Shown piece after piece: positions 47,701-59,700 of a stretch of 64,000 nt of DNA. A model generated the notes under the pieces. The model worked only from the letters and a program-made list of their open reading frames with translations, was not told where the DNA came from and did no database searches. The stretch lies in contig NC_062255.1 of assembly GCF_905475465.1 (NCBI RefSeq), forward strand, positions 2,914,001 through 2,978,000, written 5' to 3'. Position 1 is the first letter of the stretch. The number at the start of each line of letters is the position of its first letter. The DNA is from Pieris napi (lineage: Eukaryota; Arthropoda; Insecta; Lepidoptera; Pieridae). Made by a program: the position numbers and the translations under genes.

Positions 47701-50700
47701 ATACATTATGTCAAAAAATAAAAAATTACCTTCCCGGAACCCCTCCACTAACACTTGAACTTTATGCTATGGTATTAAAGTTCAAATTGACTTAAGTATT
47801 ATTACGAATATTTTGTATGGGAATATAGAAAAGTGTTGTTTTTAGAATTTTTCACTCATTTTTTTTTTAATTTTACTCCGTAAGAACCATCCTCGTACTT
47901 CAAGGTATATTTTAAAAAAAATCAGACAAATCGGTCAAGCCGTTTTTATGTTATGTCGTGACAACGGAAAACGGATTTCATTTTTATATATATAGATTTG
48001 AATACAGAAGTAAATGTAAATTTAGAGGCATTAATTTTTTTACTGACATTTAAGTATACATTAAGTTACCTATATTAGATTAGATTAAAGGCCGACAAAG
48101 CACTTGCAAGCCTTCTGGCAGGATGAGTGTCCATAGGCGGCGTTATCACTTAACATCAGATGAGTCTCCTACCCGTGTACCGCCAGTTATATAAAATTAA
48201 ATTAAAAATATATATGACTTGAAACTATCGTGTCTAGGCGTCCATTTTATATATCATGGTTTGTTAGGGATAAGTTTTCCGTACACAAAAAATACATGAA
48301 ATTTTCTTTAGAATAAAAGATAATATTTACGTGAAATAAATTATTTTATGTAGAACTGTGGAACAGGCTATGCGGTCCCAGGATATGCCGAGTGCATGTT
48401 GTGTTCAAGATATGAAAGGACTCTGGCACCATTTGAAAATGACATTTAATGTATGTATAAAAAAACTAAAAAATTTAAAATAAAAAAAATGTTAGATATT
48501 ACCTTCTAATACGACTTGTTTTTGTAATTTTATAGTTGGATTGTTTGAAAATGATATTTACTAATTTTTTTTTTACAATTAACATTATATTAGGTCCTTA
48601 CATATGAAATTGCCGTTTTGTATGGGAGGAACAAAAATTAAAGTCCCTCGATCCATTTCTGCAGCACTGGTGCCACGGTGGAACTCGTACTTGTAAATAA
48701 CGCCATATTTCATGTTTTACATTTTATAGAGTGACGCAAAGAAATAAAACAAACGCGAAAATTAAATGAATCATGGTTTTCGAAAAACAAATGCACGAGT
48801 AAATAGCTGAGAAATTTGAATTTGGAATTCCTAAACAAAGAGGAGACATTGATGTCAAAGTGGCCTGTACGACAAAACGTCAATTTTATTTATACTCTGT
48901 AATCATGTTGTAAAAATATAAGTGTACTAGATTTTTGAAACAGGCATAGTATTGCCTTTAGGAACCTTTGAACAAGTAATTAGAACTATTTCATACATTG
49001 AATAATTTTGATTTTCAAAACTATATAATTTTACAGCGAAAACATCGGCTAAAACTAAAGAAACAAAAATGCGATTGGGCTTTATATGATTCTGTGTTGG
49101 AATATTTCAAGACATCAGAACCGGAATACTTAGTTAGACTCGAAACATTGCCAGCGAGGGAAGTTCTCAAAACGTTATATAGGAAAGGCCATACGAAAGT
49201 CAATGACGAGAACGAAGATTCAAATTTTCATTGTAAGTATTATTACAGGCGGTAGCTAGAAGATCGGTAAGAAATGCCGTAGAACTCATGAAGGGTTTAT
49301 TTTAATTTATTATATTATATAGTTATTCATTGCCATTTAAGGTAGTATTTAAATTAAATTAACACTATTACACAATATATTCACTCACAACCACTCATGC
49401 TTTAGGTTTATTTTGTCTATTACTTTAATTTAGTCATAGTATGTTATATTTTCTGACCGCCATGGAAGGCTGGTGACCTGTTAGGGGCCGTTCAAGTATT
49501 ACGTAAGCAGATTTACTGCTTTACCCCCCCCCCCCCCCCTCAGCAAAAGTAAGCTAAGCTCTCAAAAACAAAAGTACATGAACGTATTAATTTTTCGGAG
49601 GAATCCTCGAAAATGCAAACTGTTGACGTAATCATGAAATACGGAAACCAAAAACCCCTCCTCCCCCCTATAGTGATTATGTAATACTGGAACGGCCCCT
49701 TACCACTGGACTTCAATAGTCCTATTATACCAGCAAAGACGGCTAATACCTGCAGCATCCGGACAATGCAATATTGTTATAATATACAAATTACATATAC
49801 TAAACATATATACAAAACAAGCAATACGCATACACACTAATAACTACACAAAACACTGTCAATACTTGCGCACTTGACGGTACTTTATCACTTGTCTTCG
49901 CTATTCGATATTATTCGGTCGGAATCGCACTCGAAACATAACTTTTCGAGAACGGGCCTGAAAATAAATGTGAACGGTACTCGCGAACTTTTTGGGCAAG
50001 AGTGGTACTGAGTAGATGATGTTCTATCCTTATCGCACAATTCTAGAACGTACGTGGTCGCAACGCAAGTGTTAAATTCCCTAATTTTATATTTACAGGG
50101 ACCAAAGATATAACGGAGTCACTTATACAAATACGTCTACAGAATGATTGGATTTTCAAAGAATCAAAATGGGCTTGGAGGTATGTATAATATTTTAAAA
50201 ATCAAATCAAAGTTTATTTGTTCATATTGGTGATTATAAACGTACACATTAAAAAGATCTAAATTTTAATTTAACTTAATGCGTCAATTATTAATGTTTA
50301 ATAAGTTGTTTACATGACTAAATTTACTTAAAAAATACAGGTCTTCTAAAACGAATAGCGATTTCCGATATTTGGTCAAATACATCATTACGTAATTATT
50401 TATTTACACTTCGTTACCTTAAACGTATGCATAAAAAAACATTACATAAGTTATAAGCCAACGGGTGGCCTTATCGCTAACGATTTATTCCAGGCAACCC
50501 TAGTAAGCAAAAAGAAGTACCTACTGAGAGTAAAGTACAAGAAGTGCATACTAATGAACAAAGAAACATAAATTACATGTAACACTAGAAATATACTAAC
50601 AAAAATATTGAAAATTATATGAATATAAAAGTATAAGCTAAGCTTAGGGTTAATGAGTCATAATTAATCAGAACGATTATAAATTAAAATCGCGTGTCAG

Positions 50701-53700
50701 TTGTCAAACTGTCACTATGACAGCGGAAGATATTGTAACGCGACAGTGATGCCAACTTGGGGGTTTCCCCCCAAATTTAGGTGGCATCAAGATGTTTTGG
50801 GGATTTTTAGGAGTTACATTTATTTAGGGTCTACTTAATACAGGATTTTTTTTAGATTTAGAATGCACGATTCTATATGACGGCGCATTCCTAGCGCTAT
50901 CTGTTTAGAAATAGTAGAATTATTGGAACGAGATTTGACTATGGTCAGTCTGGCGGAGCGTCGTGTCGATGGTCAGCGCGAACATGTTGAATTTCGTTTA
51001 GTTTTCGAACGTCAACGGCGAGCGCACCACGTCTGCGACGAATCGCTTTTTGTTCCAAATAATCTTGTGTCTTTTTGTTACAAAACTAATTAAAAGTGAT
51101 TGATTAAGTGATTCCCTAATTACGAGTGAATAGATTTTAGTGAATTGCTGTAAGGGAGATACTTTTTGTGATTCTATTGTTCCTACCCACATAACAACTT
51201 ATTGAAGACATGGCTTATTCTTATGATAAAGGGCATCCGCCCATAAATACAATTTATATTCACCCAACAAACAAACTTCAACAAATATAAACACAAAGTA
51301 TGGCTATAATTTAAATATAAAAAAAGGGTGCGTGTACTTATGTACGCGCGTAAGAAGTTATACTTCTTTGGCTTTTTTTTTTTTTTTTAAATATAATTAA
51401 TTGATATTTAACGTAAACAATTTAATAATATTTAGTATATTATTCAATTATTAATTAATGTTAATAACAATTATTATTTATCATTTTTTTATATGATTAA
51501 TTCAATTTAATAACTTGGTATGTTTCATAACCTTTTAACTAAGTAACAATAGGTCTTTGTGAAAAAGCATTGCTAAATTTCTTTGAAAAAATAATTAAAA
51601 CTCCTTTATTTGTTTAAAAGGTAAATGTCATTATGGTCATTCAAAATTCTTGGCATAGCTGCTAACGTCACGCATATTCTATTTCTTATTACTTGTAGAT
51701 TGTCTTATTCCCATCTCGCTTGCGCACGCTATAATCACACTAACAACTTTGTGTCTCAGGTACGCATCGTAAAATTTCACTCTTATCAATTTTTCATAAC
51801 GCGCCTAAAGAAGTATAACTTCAAAAACTATAATACTGTAAAATCAAACCAATAATGGTCTAAGATCCCGCTATACAACGACCTTCACCGAGATGCTTAT
51901 TTAATGAAACGTATTTTATATTTAATTTAATATGTCAATAAATATAATCCATATGGGTTGTCTAGCAAATTTCAGTCCAGAGTATGTTTAATTAATAATT
52001 TAAAAAAAATATTTTGTCTTCTATCTTTAAAGGTGTATGATCCCTAATGAATCCTACTGGTTTTAAATATTCATCTAAGAACCATCCGCAGTTCTCAGGC
52101 TCAAGTTTCACATATATTTATAGATTTATAATTTGCATGTAGTAAATTTTTAGATTTTTTTCAATCAATATTTTTAATCAGGCTAGTATTATATATGAAT
52201 CACTATAACCTTCTTTTTTACTAAAGATGTAAATATACTTACTTTTAGTGTCACATAAAAAATATACAAATAAATAATTAATTGATAAAAAAAAATTAAA
52301 TAACTATTTCTCTATTTAAATAATAAACTACTCCAAAATTATGCATAGTATATACGAGTCCATCGCCATCCTTTTCTTTTCCAAGCCCAAATAGCATGCG
52401 CACTCTCTTTCTTTAAGTGGGCGGACTTTAAACTGCTGCTATGCTGTGTCCTCTTCTATCGCATGGGATGGTCGGTTGGGACCTCTCAGTCGCACACATT
52501 CACTTGGAGCAATATTTTACTTTTTAAAATTCGACAACCGCAATTCTGGACTGATTTTTCGCAGCCAACCCTATACCACCGTGTTCAGCATAAAATAATC
52601 TTTAATTTCATTTAAATTTCATTCAATAAACAGACCGTTGCAAATGCTAGTACAGATTTACCTGTTTATACCTGGCAACCCGATAGTTGTGACCGGAAAA
52701 GAATGGGCAGCATAAAGTTTGCATATTCTATGGGCTTCATACTTTCGATTGGTATAGAATTTATCTAATAATCATACCGGTGAAATGTTTCAAAAAATAT
52801 TTTTTTTAAATTATTAATTAAACATACTCTGGACTGAAATTTGCTAGACAACCCATATGGATTATATTTATTGACATATTAAATTAAATATAAAATACGT
52901 TTCATTAAATAAGCATCTCGGTGAAGGTCGTTGTATAGCGGGATCTTATACTATAAAGAAATTTCATCTGAATCTGAGTACAACAAAAAACTTTAGGAGT
53001 TTTTAATCGGCATGTTTGAAGTTAGTTCAAGTTAGTTAGTTAGGGGGAACATTCTGTAGGAGTTGGCACCACTGTTAGACCTATTGATTCTACATTTTTT
53101 AAATTTGTTAGAATAATAATAAAAAGTTATTTTTTGTCGTAGCAAAATGCGGAACGTACTGGTGGAGGAAAATGGTTTTCCAAGTTCACTAAGAGCAAGG
53201 GACTTGCGTAAGAAATGGTCTTCGTTATTTTTTGTAAGTTATTTAAACACTGGTCTGCAGCCCATTTACTAAAGTATTTAAAAACACATAAAAAACCACG
53301 CATATTTTGACTGGTGTCAGATTTGAGAGTTAAATTGTTATTTTGTCAAATACGAGAAATACGACCTTTAGAAATGAGTTTAACACCTTAAAAAATAAGA
53401 CGTATAAAGTGCCCTGTAAACGATCAAATTGTTTGTCAAATTTTACGTGTTTGTCAAATTATTTGATAGTGTACTGCTGTGTTTGACGCGTTTGTCAAAC
53501 ATTCTACGTGTTTGTCGTGTTTGATGAAAATCTGGATTGATGTCGAGTTTGAAACAAGATCTCACTCGTTATATTGACATCAAGGAGGACGCTACGCTCA
53601 GTGACAATATGAGTGTCAATATTACTAACAAAGAATTTATGTTGCATTTCATATCTGTTTATCCTGATTTTTTGTAAACCTATTTCTTTTTAGTAAACCT

Positions 53701-56700
53701 ATGTTATTTTGTATATCTGTTAGCAAGAAATAAAAGGCTTTTTATTTTATTTATTAAATAAAACCGTATGGAGTATAGTCAGTAAATCTTCAAAAGTTTT
53801 ATGGTCCATGCGCAGGAAGTTTGCGTAGTCTTCAGGTTCTGTACGCAATATTTCCCGTAGCAAATTCTCGTGGGTATATTTATCTCTTAATTTCAACCAT
53901 TCTCGACTCCATCGTCTTCTTTTTTTTGTCTTGATACACAGTGCTAGAGTCAATGCCAAAAATGCGTCATCTGAATCGCTCGGCACGGCGACGTCACGTC
54001 ACGAAAGGAGAATCTACTAGAAATTTAACAAATTTGATAGATATTTGGTTTGATCGTCTAAGCTATTGTTTGATGAAAACGTGAAGTTTGACAAACAAGT
54101 TTGGCAAGCAAATTTGATCGTTTACAGGGCACTTAAATCATATATGGTCTATCAAACTTAAATTTAATTTCAAGAGCTGCTAAAACATTTTTCCTGTATG
54201 AAGATTGACATATTTAACAGCGCTCAAGACGAGGTTGTAATACAAATTAGAATATGTACCTGTATTACAAGTTTTGGGGCATTTAATAGGGATTCTGAAA
54301 AGTTATTACACATGGCCATGAGTCGCTCTAATATCGCAAGGACTCATCAGTACCAATCTAGTGGATATTATGAAAAGGATACAGGTGTAGATTTTTTCGA
54401 ACTTTAATAAGAATTTGTAAAAAAGTCACTTATAAAAACGCTAAATAAATTATAACTCTGCAGGGGTTGAGCTTAGAGACCTCCCGTAGAACATTTTTTT
54501 TCAGCTGATGACCTCATCTTTCCCTTATTTGCGTTTGATCCACTTTTTGGCCACCCTATATATATATATATATATATTCATAATTAAACGTTAAATAAGG
54601 TGTTTTTAACGAAAGAAAATCTATCTCGTTTTATCAAAGCGTAAGACAATTTGAGAGAAAGAGACGAAACAGTAGAGTCGTAACAAAAGTATGTGAGTGC
54701 AGTGACCGATTTCGTTTTTGTATATATAATTATTCTGTACGTGTGCTTGTAATTATACTTGTGCTTAAAGGCTGGACAGATTTTAATGAAATATTGTGGA
54801 TTCAAGAATGGTTATTATTTACAATTTTTTCTTTTAATTTAAAATGTGTGTAAGTACATGAGAATGTCAGTCGGGTCCGTTAGTGATGAAATACTATATA
54901 TTTGTTTTGAAGCATTTATATTTCAAACAGGACTACCAGAAGGCAAAGGCGACTGAGAACAAATCGTGGTTATATTATACGTTATTTGAATTATATCTTG
55001 GAGAAGGGAATCTCAGCTTGAATCCACTATCAGGATGTAAGTAAGTGAAGTCCCAATGGGGCTTGGGGCAAAATATCGAAATAAGATCTAACATAGCAAT
55101 ATTGATAGAATATTACTGTGCATTGTTTAGCACTGTTATCACAATTAACGAAATTAATAACCCTCGGAACCAAGTCGACTTAGAGTCACGAACAGAGCGT
55201 TCCAATTCGCATTCGCAAACCCTCTGGCATTGACCATGGGCGGTGGTATTGGTATGTTATCTAAAGCTGGCGGCTTCAACACATTTACACTTTGTGCTTG
55301 TGTAGTGTCTGTGAATAAGCGCGAGGCGTGACGTCACACTGAATATGCATCATAATAAGACTGTCCGTCTCTCTCGCGCTCGGTCAAGCTTATGAGTATA
55401 AAAGAGACAGTTATTGTTTTGCTTTTGCTACTGTTTATGTTGTTCTTTACTGTACATGTTGATCATGCGCCAGCTTTCGATAACCGACCTATATCGCTTA
55501 ACATCAGATGAACATCGCTTAAGATCAGAAGGACGTCCGCCGTTCCAGAACTGAGCGTTTTTCAAGGCAGTTTTTGCCGCGCACCACCACTATGTGGAAC
55601 CAGCTGCGCAATGAAGTATTTCCGAACCAATTCTACTTAGGGTCCATCAAGAAAAGAGCGTACCAATTCTTGAAAGGCCGGCAACGCACTTGTGAGCCTT
55701 CTGTGCTCCATGGGCGGCGCTATCACTTAACATCAGGTGAGCCTGCCCGTTTGCCTCCTATTACTTAAAAAAAAAAAGATGAGATCCTCCTTGTTCAATT
55801 AAAAATATTTAATGTATTTATTTTCAGGGGAAGAGGAATGGGTCAAAAACTTTATCAAAATAAGAATTGATTTAGATTATTTGTTTGTATCGGAAAAGAA
55901 TTACTACTGCGAGGGATGGAGGTATATTTATTTCAATATATTCCGTGTATGTCTTACATTGAATACATTTAGGATATTTGCAAACTTCGTTCTTTAGCTT
56001 TTAGGCTTCAATTCGCTTGCTTCGAGAGGATTTCATTTATTATTTGCCAAAGTCTTTGATAATTTTTTTCTCTAGAAAATTCCACAGTCTCTTATTAAAA
56101 TGCTAAATATATTATCTTTAATGCGAGACAATTGAATAACATTTACTTGCGACATCCCTGAGGTTCGAAACGTGCCTTAGACTCAGTACTAAGCGTATGT
56201 CAGGCACAGAAGGCTGACCATATAAAAATATCACGAAACTTCCAGAAATATATCAGACCTATGTAGCACCACTTTTTCTTCAGCTTCATTTTTGACTGAT
56301 TCATGTCAATTGTCACGAGCAGTGTTGGCCTAGTGGCTTCAGCGTGCGACTCTCATACCTGAGGTCGTAGGTTCGTCCCCGGCTGTGCACCAATAGACTC
56401 TCTATGTGTGCATTTAACATTTTCTCGAACGGTGAAGGAAAACATCGTGAGGAAACCGACCGAAAAAAAGAGTCGACGACGTGTGTCAGGCACTGGAGGC
56501 TGATCACCTACTTGCCTATTAGATTTGAAAATATCATCAAACAGATTCAGAAATCTGAGGCAAAGACCTAAAGAGGTTGTAGCTCCACAGATTTTTGAAG
56601 TTATACTTCTTTAGGCGCGTTATGAAAAATTGATGAGAGTGAAATTTTACGATGTGCGCGCACCTGTGACACAAAATTGGGAGTGTGATTATAGCGTGCG

Positions 56701-59700
56701 CGAGCGAGATGGGAATAAGACAATCTACAAGTAAAACGAAATAGAATATGCGTGAAGTTAGCAGCTATGCCAAGAATTTTGAATGAACGTAATGACATTT
56801 ACCTTTTAAACAAATAAAGGAGTTTTAATTATTTTTTCAAAGAAACTTAGCAATGCTTTTTCACAAAGACCTATTGTTACTTAGTTAAAAGGTTATGAAA
56901 CATACGTTGCTATTAAATTGAATGAATAATATAATAAAATAATAAATAAGAATAATTATTATTATTAATATATGTATTAATAATTGAATAATATACCTAC
57001 TAAATATTAAATTATTAACGTTAAATATTTGTTATTAATTATTTAATATTTAAAAAAAATAAAGAATGCCAAAGAAGTATAACTACTTACGCGCGTACAT
57101 AAGTACACGCACCCTTTTTTTTATGTCAATTGTCATATTAAGGTATTAATTTATTTCAGGAAAGTGGAGCAACAGTTAAGGGCAATGGGTTTACCTTTAG
57201 ATCACAGTTTGTTAGGTCTGCCCCAAATGTGGGATCATTTGACAAAAATATTTAAGGTATGCGAATGTCTATAGAATACATTACAATACAAAATTTACAA
57301 AAAAAAAATACAATAAAAAATTTACACTTCCAATTTTAGTTCTTACTTGTAAATTTACCTTATTGTATAATATTTTTAATAAGCAACTCGGATACGAAAT
57401 TAAGTAATAATACGCATAGGGATTTGACCGTTTATAATTATTATGGCCTAACCTCTTAATGAGGTTACCTCCTAAGGAGGTAGGAACCTCTTCTAATTAT
57501 GGGTAGTAGCCATTACACGATTTTTCGAAATGTAATAATTGTTAATTAATATTTATTTTATTTGTCCATCCCTTTGTTTTAAAAGTTTTAATAGAAAATA
57601 TATTTCAACTGCGTCCTGATTCAATATCCTTAATACTAGCCGTAATAACTACGAAGCGTAAAGTTTCCTCTAGATAGACTCGATTGATATTTAAATTTTT
57701 TTCACAGTGGAAAAGAAAATTCTTTATCAAAGGCATGTTGACGGAACAATGGCCATATTTCGATTTAATGCATCAATTCACGGATGCGCAGGAGCAGAAG
57801 CAAAAAAATGACATTGATGATGATAATCACGATTATGATGATGATATGAAGTTGATTGATATCAAAAAGCTGATTAAACCGAAATATGAGGTCTTGGAAC
57901 CAAATCATTGCAGATCGTGTTCCAATGATGAAGCATGTGTTAGCTTGTTTGATCATCGCGATGATGATGGAGTGGATTTGGCTTCGAAGCTACGACTTAT
58001 TGGGGGTGTAGAGGTAACGTTCACAACTCTCCTTATTTTTTTTATAAAACAGAGCAGCAGGCTCACATCATTTTAAGTGATACCGCCGCTCATGGACACA
58101 CTCAATGCCAGCGCGCTAGCGGGTTCGCGAGTGAGTTGCCGGCCTTAAATTAGTAGATATAATAAATTTAGATGTCTTTTTTTATGTTTTTTCCTTAATA
58201 GTGTTTCCTGGATGAGATCGCTTGTTAGAAATAAGGCCGTCCTTTCCATCCCTAATCATTTATATTACTTGTTGTTTAAGTAATGTAACGAAGGTTGAGT
58301 ACCTACATAAATAAATAAGATAAACTATCACCTCATTACATATTATTCATCTAACTTTAATGATTCATTAAAATATTTAAATTTATTTTTGAAGCTCGGA
58401 GAGAGCAGATGCTATTTGTTCAAAGAGCACTTCAGATTTTCAGTTTCAAACACAAATTAAATTAATTGGAGACAGTTATGAATTGACGATCTTATGTTTT
58501 CAATATCAAATATTTTAATATATTTATTATAATTATGCTTAAGTACATTTTCGTAAAGGCATTTTCTTGTTCAAACGACAAGTAGTCCGGTCAATATAGA
58601 CATTTGAAATAACAAGAATTCCCGGAAAGCCAAAAAATTGGTGGAGAGCTGGGGAATACCATTACAAATAAAGTTTTAAAAATCCCCATCGATCATATGT
58701 GTGCTACAAAAGTTATTCGGGGTCAAAGGTCAAAAGTTGAGTTTTTTTTAATTTTTCTCGAAAACGGTAAGTTTTATCAAAAAAGTTTCAAGCCCAGTCT
58801 CACATTGCAATTGCAAATGTGCCACAGGGTTACTGTGTTCTCCAGCGTGTACCAATTCCCAAGGTCAGTCTTGCTCAAATGTCTAGTTGAGTACAATAGA
58901 AGAAGATTCCTGACCTTTGACCCCAAATAACTTGTAGCACACATAGGATCGATGGGGATTTTTAAAACTTTATTTGTCATGGTAACCCCCAGCAATTTTT
59001 AGCTTTCCGGGAATGTTTGTTATTTGACCACTACTTTATGTCTAACTTGACCGGACTAAAATTTATATTCTTATACTACCGTGTCTTAACCATGATTGGT
59101 GTTCTTGTTTTTTAGATCGAACCATCAGATTCCTTACCATATAACATATGCCTTACATGCCTTCAAGAACTGGAAACAGCCTACAAATTCCGACGAAAGT
59201 GTCAAGAAGTAGACAAAGAGTTGCGTGATAAAAATAAACACAATGAAAATTCTGTTAAAATAGAACTAACCATAGACAAAGATACACCTCAAGATGAAAA
59301 CGACAATTTCGATAATATGGAAACCGATATGGACTTCGAAGTACCCATAGAAGATGAAGACAAAGTCACAGCGAAACCAGTGAAGGTGAAAAAGATGGTT
59401 CGAAAGAAATATCCGAAATATGATTATTGGAAAGTGTGTGAAATATGCGGGAAGAACACGAGGAATCTCACAACACACTTGGAGTCGCACTCGACGGACC
59501 GGATCTACTCTTGCTCAATTTGCCAGAGGACGTTCAAGTTCAAAAGCGGGCTGAGTCTGCACAAAGCGACCCACGAACCACCAAAGAAAACGTGCGAAGT
59601 TTGCGGAAAGAAATTCCACATAGCCGCACAGTACCGTCGCCATTTCCAATACCACGCGAATGAGAGGAAATTTGAGTGTGAAACTTGTGGGAAAAGGTTC

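Larger units (their letters stand above)
50744..53074. mobile_element. Possible composite element with CAGTGATGCCAACT ends, carrying nested insertions
   Basis: CAGTGATGCCAACT at 50744 and AGTTGGCACCACTG ending at 53074 are an imperfect inverted pair. Between them lie two other elements (51319-51825 and 51861-52948). Removing those leaves about 0.74 kb. The flanks do not give a matching 8-bp duplication, so this could be chance or a decayed hAT element. Confidence 0.35.

Noticed and set aside
48590..48890. Mariner-like remnant in intron 6 of the zinc-finger gene
   Set aside because: AGGTCCTTACATATGAAATT recalls a mariner end, but I found neither a matching inverted end nor a transposase peptide that I could support.
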